DNA of 64,000 nucleotides from Pluralibacter gergoviae ATCC 33028 = NBRC 105706 (lineage in GTDB: Bacteria; Pseudomonadota; Gammaproteobacteria; Enterobacterales; Enterobacteriaceae). Positions 24,919 through 34,507 of the stretch are shown piece after piece (the stretch's first letter is position 1; the number at the start of each line of letters is the position of its first letter). The position numbers were made by a program, and so were the translations under genes. The notes under the pieces are model-generated. The model had not been told where the DNA came from. It did not search any database and saw nothing but the letters and a program-made list of their open reading frames with translations. The stretch is taken from positions 1 to 64,000 of the forward strand of contig NZ_BCZS01000023.1 of the NCBI RefSeq assembly GCF_001598855.1, read 5' to 3'.

Positions 24919-26322
24919 ATGAGAAAGAACGATCAGCATAATAGCGCTTCAGTCACCGCTGTTGAGCTAAGCACCATTCAGCCGATTGCCAACAGTGAGC
25001 GGCATGGTAAGCCAAAGGATTTATTCACTATCTGGTTTGGCTCGAACATCATGTTACTGACCGTCATAACCGGGGCGCTTTCGGTCACTATTTTCCATCT
25101 CTCATTTTGGTGGGCTTCTTGCGCTATTTTGCTCGGTAACCTGGCCGGCGGTGTTTTTATGGCGCTGCACTCCGCCCAGGGACCGCAACTTGGCGTACCG
25201 CAGATGGTGCAAACCCGCGGCCAGTTTGGCTCCTACGGCTCCATATTAATCGTGGCGCTGGTAGTAATAATGTATATCGGTTTTTTGGCATCAAACCTGG
25301 TGCTGGCGGGACAGTCCCTGCATATTATCTTTCAGCCGATATCTACTGATGCCGGAATTATTGTATCGGCGCTGCTCAGCCTGGTCGCCTGTGCGTTTGG
25401 CTATAACCTGATTCACACTTATACCAAAATCATGTCCTGGGCCTCCGGCCTCATTTTACTGGCGGTGTTTATCTGGGTCGTGTTTGTTCACGGTTTACCC
25501 GCTGATTTTCTGCAGCGCAACGGGTTTAATTTTAGCGGATTTCTTGGCGCCGTCTCAGTCGCCGCGCTCTGGCAGCTCGCGTACGCACCTTATGTTTCGG
25601 ATTACTCAAGATATATGCCTCATGACATCAGCGAGAGCCGCGTATTCTGGAACAGCTATGCCGGCTGCGTTATTGGATCGTTTTTTCCGATGATGCTGGG
25701 TATCGTCGTTTCTGTTGCGGTTGTCGACGGCGACCTGATTACCAACCTCGTCAGTATGACGAGCGGTTTATCGTTGCTTTTCATCGTCGTCTTTTCCATT
25801 GGTATGGCGGCAACGAATGCGATGAATTTATATTGTGGCGTACTTTGCACGTTAACCGTAGGGCAAACATTCTTCCCTAAATGGTCCCCTCTCTCCAGAG
25901 ACCGTATTATCGTCGCAATAATCACTATAATGATTGAAATCGCCATTGCAATTTATGGTCAGGAAAACTTCCTGGTCAATTACACTAACTTCATTTTAAT
26001 TCTGCTTTATGTACTGGTGCCGTGGACAGCCATTAATTTAGTGGACTATTATCTTCTTGCCCACGGCAGCTATGATATTGCCTCTTTCTTTCGCAAAGAT
26101 GGCGGCATCTACGGATACGTTAACTGGCTGGCGATATTTTGTTATGTCCTCGGTATTATTGTAGAAATTCCCTTTATGTCTACGGCTATTTATACTGGCC
26201 CGATCGCCAGAATGCTCGAGGGGGCGGATATTTCCTGGATAGTCGGCCTGGCTGTCGTTTCGCCTGTTTATTATTTCTTAGGGAAAAATGTCGCTGTCGC
26301 TCAACCTTTAGTGTCTGAATAA
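24919..26322 (+). CDS. NCS1-family cytosine/purine/vitamin permease
   Basis: A 467-residue polytopic transporter of the nucleobase:cation symporter-1 family. Seen: FTIWFGSNIM near residue 40, the GPQLGVPQMVQTRGQFG signature near 96, and YAPYVSDYSRYMP in the middle. NCS1 members import cytosine, purines, allantoin, hydantoins, thiamine or pyridoxine. I start at 24919, which has AGGTGAG upstream; the frame extends to 24751 but adds 56 unlikely residues. It forms an operon with the GMC oxidoreductase 13 bp downstream, so the imported compound is probably that enzyme's substrate. Confidence 0.88.
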   Translation: MRKNDQHNSASVTAVELSTIQPIANSERHGKPKDLFTIWFGSNIMLLTVITGALSVTIFHLSFWWASCAILLGNLAGGVFMALHSAQGPQLGVPQMVQTRGQFGSYGSILIVALVVIMYIGFLASNLVLAGQSLHIIFQPISTDAGIIVSALLSLVACAFGYNLIHTYTKIMSWASGLILLAVFIWVVFVHGLPADFLQRNGFNFSGFLGAVSVAALWQLAYAPYVSDYSRYMPHDISESRVFWNSYAGCVIGSFFPMMLGIVVSVAVVDGDLITNLVSMTSGLSLLFIVVFSIGMAATNAMNLYCGVLCTLTVGQTFFPKWSPLSRDRIIVAIITIMIEIAIAIYGQENFLVNYTNFILILLYVLVPWTAINLVDYYLLAHGSYDIASFFRKDGGIYGYVNWLAIFCYVLGIIVEIPFMSTAIYTGPIARMLEGADISWIVGLAVVSPVYYFLGKNVAVAQPLVSE

Positions 26323-26335
26323 AAGTGGAAAGACG

Positions 26336-27949
26336 ATGAATCAACGCACGGATTACGATTATATTGTGATTGGCGGAGGCTCGGCAGGCTGCGTGCTGGC
26401 CGCCCGCTTATCAAAACACAATAATGTCAACGTTTGCTTAGTGGAAGCGGGAAGCCATGATAAGAGCCCACGCATACAAACGCCCGCAGGAACAATTACG
26501 CTGTATAAAAGTAAAAAATACAGCTGGAACTTCCACTCTGCTCCCCAGCAGCGCCTGAAGGGACGCCAGATCCATATCCCCCGGGGTAAAGCCCTGGGCG
26601 GGTCTTCATCCATGAACAGCATGATTTATATTCGCGGCCTGCCTGCGGATTACGATCGCTGGGAGGCATCGGGTTGCAGAGGATGGGGATGGAAAGCGGT
26701 CCTGCCCTGGTTTCGCTTTTCTGAGAACAACCAGTTAGCGCAATCGGCCGAGTTTCACGGCGTTAGCGGAGAACTCTTCGTGGACAGACCCCGGGATCCT
26801 AACCCGCTATCACAGGTATTTATCAACGCCGGAAAGCGTTCCGGGCTGCCTGAAAACGGTGATTTCAACGGTGAGCGAATGACCGGCGTCGGCATTTATA
26901 ACGTCACGCAAAAGGACGGAATGCGCCAGTCAAGCTACCGGGCGTTTCTCCATCCGCACCGCCAGCGCAGCAACCTTACCGTCATCACCGACAGCGAAGT
27001 GGACGAGTTGCTTCTCGAGGGTAATAGCGTCACCGGCGTCAGAATCAAAAAAAACGCCGGCGGCGAGGTCATTGAGTTAAAGGCCAGCAGGGAGGTCATT
27101 CTTGCAGCCGGCGCCATTAACTCACCGCTTATTCTGATGAAATCAGGTATTGGACCCGAAGATGCGCTGCGCCGCGCGGGTATCGAGACGCGGGTTAATC
27201 TTCCCGGCGTTGGCAGGAATCTTCAGGATCATCTCGATGGCCTGGTAACCGTCAGATCGCCCAGCCCGCTGACGCTCGGCTTTTCCCTTAAAGCGTGGAA
27301 GGCGATCCTTTTATCACCGCTTAAGTATTTCTTTATCAGAAAAGGCTGGCTGACCACTAACTATGTCGAAGCCGGCGGGTTCGCGTCAACGGCGCTAAGC
27401 CCGGACGTTCCTGACGTTCAGTTCCACTTTGTACCGGGCTATCGAAGCCACCGCGGACGCCTGTTTGAGTGGGGCCACGGGTATGCCATCCACACCTGCG
27501 TACTGCGGCCAAAATCCGTCGGTTCACTCACCCTGAACCGGCAGAAAGAGGCGGTCGTGGACTTTAATTTTCTGTCTGACGGCGGGGATGCCGATGTCCT
27601 GGTGGAGGGCATTAAGCTTGCCAGACGCATCCTGGCCCAGCCGGAGTTCGCGCCCTACCGCGGAAAAGAGATGCTGCCAGGGGCTGAGGTGCAGACGGAT
27701 GAAGAGTTACACCGCTATGTGCAGGCGCACTGCGCGACGGTGTTTCACCCGGTGGGAACCTGCAAAATGGGGACCGATGCGATGAGCGTTGTCGATCCGC
27801 AGACGCTGAAAGTCTACGGTGTTAACCGGCTGCGCGTTGCGGATGCCTCGATTATGCCTTCTCTGGTCAGCGGGAATACCAATGCCCCGGCGATCATGAT
27901 CGGTGAACGCGCGGCCGCGATGATCTTAAATCAGGGCAGCGCAGCGTGA
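26336..27949 (+). CDS. GMC-family FAD-dependent alcohol oxidoreductase
   Basis: A 537-residue GMC flavoenzyme: ADP-binding GGGSAGC at 13-19, the GKALGGSSSMN signature near 83, and the active-site pair H471 (FHPVGTCKMG) and N514 (SGNTNAP) 43 residues apart, as in choline oxidase-type enzymes. These oxidise primary alcohols. Annotation pipelines would call it choline dehydrogenase, but no bet genes are near. Being paired with an NCS1 permease, it may act on a heterocyclic alcohol; pyridoxine 4-oxidase is a GMC enzyme and some NCS1 carriers move pyridoxine. That substrate is a guess. Confidence 0.85.
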   Translation: MNQRTDYDYIVIGGGSAGCVLAARLSKHNNVNVCLVEAGSHDKSPRIQTPAGTITLYKSKKYSWNFHSAPQQRLKGRQIHIPRGKALGGSSSMNSMIYIRGLPADYDRWEASGCRGWGWKAVLPWFRFSENNQLAQSAEFHGVSGELFVDRPRDPNPLSQVFINAGKRSGLPENGDFNGERMTGVGIYNVTQKDGMRQSSYRAFLHPHRQRSNLTVITDSEVDELLLEGNSVTGVRIKKNAGGEVIELKASREVILAAGAINSPLILMKSGIGPEDALRRAGIETRVNLPGVGRNLQDHLDGLVTVRSPSPLTLGFSLKAWKAILLSPLKYFFIRKGWLTTNYVEAGGFASTALSPDVPDVQFHFVPGYRSHRGRLFEWGHGYAIHTCVLRPKSVGSLTLNRQKEAVVDFNFLSDGGDADVLVEGIKLARRILAQPEFAPYRGKEMLPGAEVQTDEELHRYVQAHCATVFHPVGTCKMGTDAMSVVDPQTLKVYGVNRLRVADASIMPSLVSGNTNAPAIMIGERAAAMILNQGSAA

Positions 27950-28006
27950 AATACGGGCAGTAACGGCGGGCCTGCGGCGACTCTCTCATGAATCGCCCAG
28001 CGCGCC

Positions 28007-28909
28007 CTACACCGCCAGTAGGAACTTATCGAAACAGCAGCAGGATTTTGCTATTTCCGCCATGTGCGGAATAATGCCCTTTTCCCGGTCAGTGCGATAA
28101 ATGGCGCTGTAACGTATCAGAGGCAGCCGGGGCTTAAACGCCAGCTCGCGCAACACCCCGGCCTCTAATAGTGGCTTAAGCGGATTTCGCGGCAGATAGG
28201 TAATCCCCATCCCCGCCACCGTCAGGCCAATCTGGGCATTGAGGTTATTACACACAATATTTTTATTCACTCTGATCTCCCGCATCGTAAAATACCGTTC
28301 AAAAATCAGCCCGGTTCCTGATTTCGGCCCCTGGACAAAGAAAGAGTATTTACCGGCCTCTTCAAGAGTGATTTTTTCATTCGCCGCGATCAGCGAGGTC
28401 GAGCACATCCATACATTTTCAACGCTATGCAGAAGGCAGGAGTTAAGGCGAACGTCATCGTACATATCAGGCGCGATAATAATATCCAGCTTGTCATTAA
28501 TCACCTGATCGTAAAGCACCGGGGAGTCATCAATCGTCGGTATAATTTGAATTTTAGGATATACATCTCTTATTTTCTCAATCAAAACAGGTAACCAGGT
28601 CATCGCCGTCAGCTCGGTAACGCCTATTCTGAGCTGGCTGATTAACACCTTTTTATCGCTGACCCTTTCCAGCATCTGATTCCGGCGTTCGACAATTTCC
28701 TGACAGTACATCAGGAGCTCCCGGCCCTTCTCCGTTAACCTTGCGTTTCTGCTCTTGCGATCAAAAACGTCAATATCAAATGATTCCTCAAGCTCGCGGA
28801 TACGCTTGGAAATTGCCGACTGCGTCATATTCAATTTCTCTGCCGCGGCCTCGAAGCTGCCCAGATTAACAATCCAGATCAGCGCATCCATCTGTTTAAA
28901 AGTAATCAC
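28007..28909 (-). CDS. LysR-family transcriptional regulator
   Basis: A 300-residue LTTR with the usual HTH (FKQMDALIWIVNLGSFEAAAEKLNMTQSAISKRIRELEE, in part) and effector domain. It is divergent from the aldolase-aminotransferase-symporter operon, with a 442-bp AT-rich gap, and convergent with the GMC gene. It most likely controls the operon at 29352. Confidence 0.88.
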   Translation of the reverse strand: MITFKQMDALIWIVNLGSFEAAAEKLNMTQSAISKRIRELEESFDIDVFDRKSRNARLTEKGRELLMYCQEIVERRNQMLERVSDKKVLISQLRIGVTELTAMTWLPVLIEKIRDVYPKIQIIPTIDDSPVLYDQVINDKLDIIIAPDMYDDVRLNSCLLHSVENVWMCSTSLIAANEKITLEEAGKYSFFVQGPKSGTGLIFERYFTMREIRVNKNIVCNNLNAQIGLTVAGMGITYLPRNPLKPLLEAGVLRELAFKPRLPLIRYSAIYRTDREKGIIPHMAEIAKSCCCFDKFLLAV

Positions 28910-29351
28910 ACGTTAACCCCGTCAGACATCATTCCGCCGATATAAGCATCTTTTGCTGAGTGATACAACCTTGCGACTTGAGCTCCCCGCCGTTCCGGAC
29001 GGCAACGCTACAACCCTCCGCCTTTAATAAAAATAACGGCGATATATGCTACCCGCCAGATGGCAACCAGCATGACGAATTAAATGATGATATTTATTCA
29101 TTATAAGCGCCACCTTCGACGGTGATGATAAGCAAAGGTTATCGTTAACGATGACTAAAAAATAAAACATACAAATCAATAGCATAATAAGAAAAAACGT
29201 TTTTTACGCCCTTTAATCAACCCCATTTTTTCATGAAAAAAAGTCATGATTTTTTATCTCTAAATATCGCTAAAAAAAACAGTTCCGCCCGGATAGTATC
29301 CTTTGGCAGCCCATTATCAGGTACATCCGTGAATTCCCAACGAGGCTAACT
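28910..29351. other. AT-rich divergent control region
   Basis: The gap between the LysR gene and the aldolase operon holds no gene. Long A and T runs occur at 29160-29290, including the 16-bp palindrome listed separately, and a possible -10 (TAGTAT) at about 29293. Unusually long for a LysR divergent promoter, leaving room for other regulators. Confidence 0.5.
29226..29241. promoter_or_regulatory. 16-bp perfect palindrome upstream of aldolase operon
   Basis: TTTTTTCATGAAAAAA, with a second TCATGA copy 13 bp further on. Candidate operator for the divergent LysR regulator. Inferred. Confidence 0.4.
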
Positions 29352-30014
29352 ATGACTTTGCCAGGCAGTTTTATAAATCCGTCAATTAAACCACTGACCC
29401 AGGATGAACGTCTCTCTTTTTACGATGTTGTTACTCCCCACCTCAGCGACAACATGTCCAGAAATATTGGCATCAGCGGGCTGCAGCGGTTTAATAAAAC
29501 CGGCAAGCTTATCGGTACGGCGCTGACGGTAAAAGTTCGCGGCGGCGATAATTTACTTGTTTATAAAGCGATGACGATGCTTGAAAAAGGGCATGTGCTG
29601 GTCATTGATGCTCAGGGCGACACGAATAACGCGATTATCGGTGAACTTATTAAACTGGATTGCGTTCGCCGGGGCTGCGTCGGGTTCGTGGTCAATGGCG
29701 CAATACGCGATGTGGCAAGTTTTGCCGATACGCCGCTGTATGCCAAATGCGTTATCCATAAAGGACCGTTTAAAACCGGCCCCGGCGAAATTAACGTCCC
29801 GGTGAGCATTGGCGGTCAGGTTATTAATCCTGGCGATATTATTATTGGTGACGAAGACGGGCTTGTCAGCTTCCCCTATGAATATAAAGACGAGCTGCTG
29901 ACGCTGGCGGCCAGGAACGCGGAAAAAGAGAATGCGATTAAAGAGATGATCGCCTCCGGCGCCGAGGATCAAACCTGGTACACCGCCCTGCTTCGTGAAA
30001 AAGGATATCTGTAA
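29352..30014 (+). CDS. RraA-type aldolase (4-hydroxy-4-methyl-2-oxoglutarate aldolase family)
   Basis: A 220-residue RraA-fold protein. Seen: the GELI...NGAIRD block with the R119-D120 pair and the acidic residue 21 positions before it, as in class II HMG/CHA aldolases, and GDEDGLVSFP near the C-terminus. True HMG aldolase cleaves 4-hydroxy-4-methyl-2-oxoglutarate to two pyruvates and also decarboxylates oxaloacetate; RraA proper inhibits RNase E. The operon context (aminotransferase 1 bp after the stop, then an amino acid symporter) favours an enzyme role. Confidence 0.8.
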   Translation: MTLPGSFINPSIKPLTQDERLSFYDVVTPHLSDNMSRNIGISGLQRFNKTGKLIGTALTVKVRGGDNLLVYKAMTMLEKGHVLVIDAQGDTNNAIIGELIKLDCVRRGCVGFVVNGAIRDVASFADTPLYAKCVIHKGPFKTGPGEINVPVSIGGQVINPGDIIIGDEDGLVSFPYEYKDELLTLAARNAEKENAIKEMIASGAEDQTWYTALLREKGYL

Positions 30015-30015
30015 G

Positions 30016-31227
30016 ATGCCGAATTTGACCTTTATTTCCGAGCGGCTGAAAACCATTAAGCCCTCTCCGAGCATCGCCGCCAATGAGCTGGTCACAACGT
30101 TACGCGCTGAGGGTAAGGATATCGTCAACTTCACCATCGGCGAGCCGGACTTCGATACCCCGGAACACATTATTCAGGCGGCCATCGCGGCGTTAAAAAA
30201 CGGCGAAACGCACTACACTCCCGCCGCCGGCACGGTCGCGCTGCGTAAAGCGGTCTGTGAAAAATTGGCGCGGGATAACGGCCTGACCTATGCCCCGAAC
30301 GAAATTGTCTGCGGAAGCGGCGGCAAGCACATTATTTTCCATGCCTTTGCCGCCACGCTGAATAAAGATGATGAAGTTATCATTCACGCCCCTTACTGGG
30401 TCTCATATCCGGACCTGGCGATACTGAATGAAGCCCGCCCGGTTGTGGTCGAAGGCGATGAAGCTAACGGTTTTAAACTGACGCCGGCGCAGCTGGCAAA
30501 CAGCATTACCGCCAGAACGCGCTGGGTGGTCCTGAACTATCCCAACAATCCCACCGGCGCCGTCTACACCGCGGCGGAACTTGCGGCGCTGGCCGCCGTT
30601 CTTCGCCAGCATCCCGGGGTACTGATCATGCTGGATGAGATTTACGAGCATTTCGTCTATGACCAGTATGAGCACACCTCCCTTGCGGCGGTTGCGCCCG
30701 ATCTTAAGGACAGGATCCTTATCATCAACGGCGCGTCAAAAGGCTATGCCATGACGGGATGGCGCCTGGGCTTTGCCGCCGGCCCCCGGTGGCTGGTTGA
30801 CGCAATAACCAAGCTTATCTCGCAGACCACCACCTGCCCCAGCTCCGTCAGCCAGGCCGCAGCGGCGGCCGCGTTCGCCGGCGATCAGCGCCCGGTCAAG
30901 GAGATGCTCAGTATCTATGCCGCCCGCCGGCAGAAAATTGTTGAACTGCTCAGCGATGTACCGGGCATCCGATTTACCGCCCCCGCCGGCGCCTTTTATC
31001 TGTTTATCAACGTCAGCGGCCTGATCGGTAAAACGCAGCCGAACGGCCGCGTTTTGCATTCCGATGATGACGTAGTGGAGTATCTGCTACGGGACGCCGG
31101 GGTGGCCACCGTCACAGGCAAAGCCTATGGTCTGTCGCCTTACCTGCGAATTTCATTCGCCAGCGCAATCGAAGCCATTGAGGAAGGATGCCGGAGAATC
31201 ACGTCAGCACTTAAACAGCTGCAGTAA
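30016..31227 (+). CDS. PLP-dependent class I aminotransferase (aspartate aminotransferase-like)
   Basis: A 403-residue fold-type I aminotransferase. Seen: NFTIGEPDFDTP near the N-terminus, NYPNNPTGAVY for cofactor binding, LDEIYEHFVY and the PLP lysine K242 in SKGYAMTGWR. The start at 30016 lies 1 bp after the aldolase stop and has AAGGA 10 nt upstream. In this operon it would convert an imported amino acid to the 2-oxo acid cleaved by the aldolase; 4-substituted glutamates are logical substrates. Specificity is inference. Confidence 0.88.
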   Translation: MPNLTFISERLKTIKPSPSIAANELVTTLRAEGKDIVNFTIGEPDFDTPEHIIQAAIAALKNGETHYTPAAGTVALRKAVCEKLARDNGLTYAPNEIVCGSGGKHIIFHAFAATLNKDDEVIIHAPYWVSYPDLAILNEARPVVVEGDEANGFKLTPAQLANSITARTRWVVLNYPNNPTGAVYTAAELAALAAVLRQHPGVLIMLDEIYEHFVYDQYEHTSLAAVAPDLKDRILIINGASKGYAMTGWRLGFAAGPRWLVDAITKLISQTTTCPSSVSQAAAAAAFAGDQRPVKEMLSIYAARRQKIVELLSDVPGIRFTAPAGAFYLFINVSGLIGKTQPNGRVLHSDDDVVEYLLRDAGVATVTGKAYGLSPYLRISFASAIEAIEEGCRRITSALKQLQ

Positions 31228-31261
31228 TAACCCCATTTTAACCAGCGCCAGGTGAGCAATT

Positions 31262-32533
31262 ATGTACAGGCCCAAAATATCCTTAGTGTGGCAGATTGTT
31301 ATCGGTTTAGTCGCAGGTATTGTCGTCGGTTATCTGCTGAATATTTACCCGGAACACAGCCAGTGGTTCGTTTCTCAGGTATTCAAACCGGCGGGGGACA
31401 TCTTCATCAAGCTGATGAAAATGATCGTCATACCGGTTGTTTTCTCCTGCCTGGTCGTGGGCATTGCGGGTCATGCGGACAGTAAAGCCGTCGGCAGAAT
31501 GGGCGTTAAAACTATCGTCTATTTTCTGTGCGTGACCACCACCGCGATTATTATCGGCCTGGTGGTCGGCAATATTGTCCAGCCCGGCGCGGGTGCGGAT
31601 ATGTCGGCAATGGTGCGCCATCAGGTCAATGTTGCGACCCCGGTCTCCGGCGGCCACGGCGTCGGTCAGGTCATCCTCAATATTATTCCGGATAATATTG
31701 TGGCTGCGATGGCGAAAGGGGATCTGCTGCCGGTTATCTTCTTTGCGGTGATGTTCGGTATCGGCATCTCGTCGCTGGCGTCAGAAAAGAAAGCCAGCGT
31801 GGTGAATTTCTTTTCAGCCGTCGCCGACGGTATGTTTAAAGTGACGGCGATGATCATGGCCTACTCCCCCATCGGCATTTTCGGCATGATCGCCGTTACC
31901 GTGACGGATTTTGGCGTCGTCTCTCTTTTACCGCTGGTTAAACTCATCGCCACCACCTACATCACCGCGCTGCTTTTTGTCATTATTGTTTTCGGTCTGA
32001 TTGCAAGGCTTGTGGGGATCAATATCTTCACGGTGATTCGTTTTATTAAAGATGAACTGATCCTCGCCTTCTCCAGCGCCAGCTCAACGTCCGTGCTGCC
32101 GCAGCTTATTCAGAAAACGGAGAGATTCGGCGTCGACAAAACCGTTTCCGGATTTGTTATCCCGACCGGATACTCGTTCAATCTTGACGGTGCGTCTTTA
32201 TTCCTCGGTATTGGCACCCTGTTTATCGCGCAGATCTACGGCATTCACCTCTCCCTCGCCGATCAAATGATGCTGGTCGTCACGATGGTGGTGACCTCAA
32301 AAGGCGCAGCCGGCGTACCGGGCTTTATGTTCGTTATCCTTTCGGCGACGCTGTCGAGTGCGGGGATCCCGCTAGAGGGTATCGCCTTTATTGCCGGCGT
32401 CTACCGGCTGATGGATATGCCGAATACCGCTCTCAACGTGCTGGGCAACACCCTCGCGCCGATCGTGATTGCCAAGTGGGAAAACAAATTCAGTGAGCCT
32501 CGCTACCGGCAGACTCTGCAGCAGTTGGGTTAA
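31262..32533 (+). CDS. DAACS-family dicarboxylate/amino acid:cation symporter (GltP-like)
   Basis: A 423-residue transporter with the glutamate/aspartate symporter fold: serine-rich reentrant loop AFSSASSTSVLPQ near 273, the GYSFNLDGAS motif near 304, and the TSKGAAGVPG second hairpin near 345. It follows the aminotransferase by 34 bp as the third gene of the operon and should import its amino-acid or dicarboxylate substrate across the inner membrane. Confidence 0.9.
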   Translation: MYRPKISLVWQIVIGLVAGIVVGYLLNIYPEHSQWFVSQVFKPAGDIFIKLMKMIVIPVVFSCLVVGIAGHADSKAVGRMGVKTIVYFLCVTTTAIIIGLVVGNIVQPGAGADMSAMVRHQVNVATPVSGGHGVGQVILNIIPDNIVAAMAKGDLLPVIFFAVMFGIGISSLASEKKASVVNFFSAVADGMFKVTAMIMAYSPIGIFGMIAVTVTDFGVVSLLPLVKLIATTYITALLFVIIVFGLIARLVGINIFTVIRFIKDELILAFSSASSTSVLPQLIQKTERFGVDKTVSGFVIPTGYSFNLDGASLFLGIGTLFIAQIYGIHLSLADQMMLVVTMVVTSKGAAGVPGFMFVILSATLSSAGIPLEGIAFIAGVYRLMDMPNTALNVLGNTLAPIVIAKWENKFSEPRYRQTLQQLG

Positions 32534-32941
32534 CCGTTAGCGGCTCCCCCTTGCCCGCAAGGAAAGGGGGATTTACCCCGGTTAAGCCCACCGCCCTATT
32601 TTTTGCCTGCGGCAGTTCTCGCCAGCATCCACGGCTGGCGAGAGCTGCCGCAGGCTTTAATATCGTCAGAAAGTCACCCGATTAATGAGCGTTAATTTCA
32701 AAACACTTTATTTAGTTACTTAACTCAGAACCTTTATTCGTAATATTATAAGTCGTTATCCGGATCACGTTTTACCCCCTACCCGCGCGCTATTTTAATC
32801 CCCTGCCGCCCCCTGCCCGCTCGGTGAAATGACGTATTACGGCCGCCTGAGAATAAATTAAAATAGGCTACGCCGTTTCTCCTGACTTAATGCAAACTGA
32901 AATATTTATGCACAGAGAATATCTCTGGTGAGGAACAGAAA
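32534..32941. other. Intergenic region between symporter and DASS carrier
   Basis: Contains a possible terminator (CCCCCTTGC...AGGGGG) just after the symporter, the long hairpin listed separately, and AT-rich promoter-like sequence from about 32690 to 32890. No gene seen. Confidence 0.5.
32605..32655. repeat. Long inverted repeat, 22-bp arms, 7-nt loop
   Basis: GCCTGCGGCAG at the left base pairs with CTGCCGCAGGC at the right base. The full 22-bp arms differ at one position, which would still form a G-U pair in RNA. T's precede it and TTTAAT follows. It could end transcription of the symporter operon or be a structured RNA element. Confidence 0.6.
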
Positions 32942-34396
32942 ATGAAATTTCGCACGTCATATGGACTCAATTGGTTACCATTGTTAATTATATCGGCGAT
33001 TGCCGTTTTACTCTGGCATCTGAATCCCCCCTCCGGCTTAACCGCCCCCGCCTGGCATACCGCCGTCCTTTTTGTGGCCACTATCGTTGCTATCGTCGCT
33101 AACGTGCTGCCCATCGGGGCGATAGGGATTATCAGTATTACCCTGTTTGCGCTGACCTTCGCCGCCGGCGACAACACCGCCAGCGGCGCGATCCAAACGG
33201 CCCTGAGCGATCTCAACAGCGCATTAATCTGGCTCATCGTTGTGGCATTTATGATAGCCAGAGGTTTCATAAAAACCGGACTTGGCCGGCGCATTGCGCT
33301 GCATATGATCCGCCTGCTGGGAAAGCGCACCCTCGGGCTGGCCTACGGGCTGGCCTTTGCGGACCTGGTGCTCTCGCCGGCAATGCCCAGCAACACCGCC
33401 CGCTGCGGGGGCGTTATCTATCCCATCGCCGACTCGCTGGCGCGTAATTTTGGCTCCAGCCCGGACGACGCCTCGCGCAGTAAAATCGGCACCTTTTTAG
33501 TGACCTGCATTGGGAACGTCAACGATGTTACCGCGGCAATGTTTATGACCGCCTACACCGGCAACCTGCTCGCGGTTAAGCTGGCGGCCAACGCGGGCAT
33601 CGCCATCACCTGGGGCAGCTGGTTCCTGGCGGCGGTAGTGCCCTGCCTGATTTCGCTGATTATCGTTCCGCCTCTGGTGCTGCTGCTGACGCGCCCTGAA
33701 ATCCGCCGCACCCCGGATGCGCCGCGGCTGGCCGCCGCCGATCTAAAAGCGATGGGGCCGATGACCCGCGGCGAGTGGCTGATGGCCCTCACCGTGGTGC
33801 TGCTGCTGGTGCTGTGGATTTTTGGCGACCGGCTCGGGGTGGACGCCACTACCGCCTCTTTCATCGGACTTTCCGTACTGCTGTTATGCGGCGTTCTGCG
33901 CTGGGAGGATATCAAAAGTGAAAAAGGCGCCTGGGACACGCTTATCTGGTTCGCCGCCCTGCTGATGATGGCCAATCAGCTTAAGCGGCTGGGGTTCACC
34001 ACCTGGTTTGGCGATCTGATCGGCGGCAATATCAGCCATTTAATGGCAGGTACCAGCTGGATCCTGGTGCTGCTGCTGCTCAACGCCGCCTATTTTTATA
34101 CCCACTACTTCTTTGCCAGCGGCAACGCGCAAATCGCCGCGCTGTACGCCGTGTTCCTGAGTGTGGGCGTCAACCTCGGCATCCCCCCGGTTCCCATGGC
34201 GTTTATGCTGGCGTTTACCAGCAGCCTGTACTGTTCGCTCACGCAATATACCCATGCCCGGGGGCCGATACTGTTTGGCGCGGGCTACGTGCCGACCGCC
34301 GTCTGGTGGCGGACCGGCTTTATTGTCAGCCTGGTCAATCAGGCCGTATTCATGACGGCCGGGCTGGTCTGGTGGAAAATCATCGGATTCTATTAA
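32942..34396 (+). CDS. DASS-family anion:Na+ symporter (CitT/TtdT-like)
   Basis: A 484-residue polytopic carrier of the divalent anion symporter family. Seen: hydrophobic helices throughout, the SPAMPSNTARCGG reentrant motif near 142 (SNT signature), and a second motif around ASGNAQIAALYA in the C-terminal half. Relatives exchange citrate, tartrate, 2-oxoglutarate or succinate. It has its own leader region and precedes a small hypothetical gene, then the AEC/malic enzyme pair, consistent with di- or tricarboxylate use. Confidence 0.88.
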   Translation: MKFRTSYGLNWLPLLIISAIAVLLWHLNPPSGLTAPAWHTAVLFVATIVAIVANVLPIGAIGIISITLFALTFAAGDNTASGAIQTALSDLNSALIWLIVVAFMIARGFIKTGLGRRIALHMIRLLGKRTLGLAYGLAFADLVLSPAMPSNTARCGGVIYPIADSLARNFGSSPDDASRSKIGTFLVTCIGNVNDVTAAMFMTAYTGNLLAVKLAANAGIAITWGSWFLAAVVPCLISLIIVPPLVLLLTRPEIRRTPDAPRLAAADLKAMGPMTRGEWLMALTVVLLLVLWIFGDRLGVDATTASFIGLSVLLLCGVLRWEDIKSEKGAWDTLIWFAALLMMANQLKRLGFTTWFGDLIGGNISHLMAGTSWILVLLLLNAAYFYTHYFFASGNAQIAALYAVFLSVGVNLGIPPVPMAFMLAFTSSLYCSLTQYTHARGPILFGAGYVPTAVWWRTGFIVSLVNQAVFMTAGLVWWKIIGFY

Positions 34397-34507
34397 CACC
34401 GGCGAGCGAATTGCCCTCTCAGGGCAGGCTATTGCAGGCCCTGGCGCGGCGATTCGCCCGGTAATGCGACGGTTTATCACCACGTCTCCACATTCAGGAG
34501 GACGATC

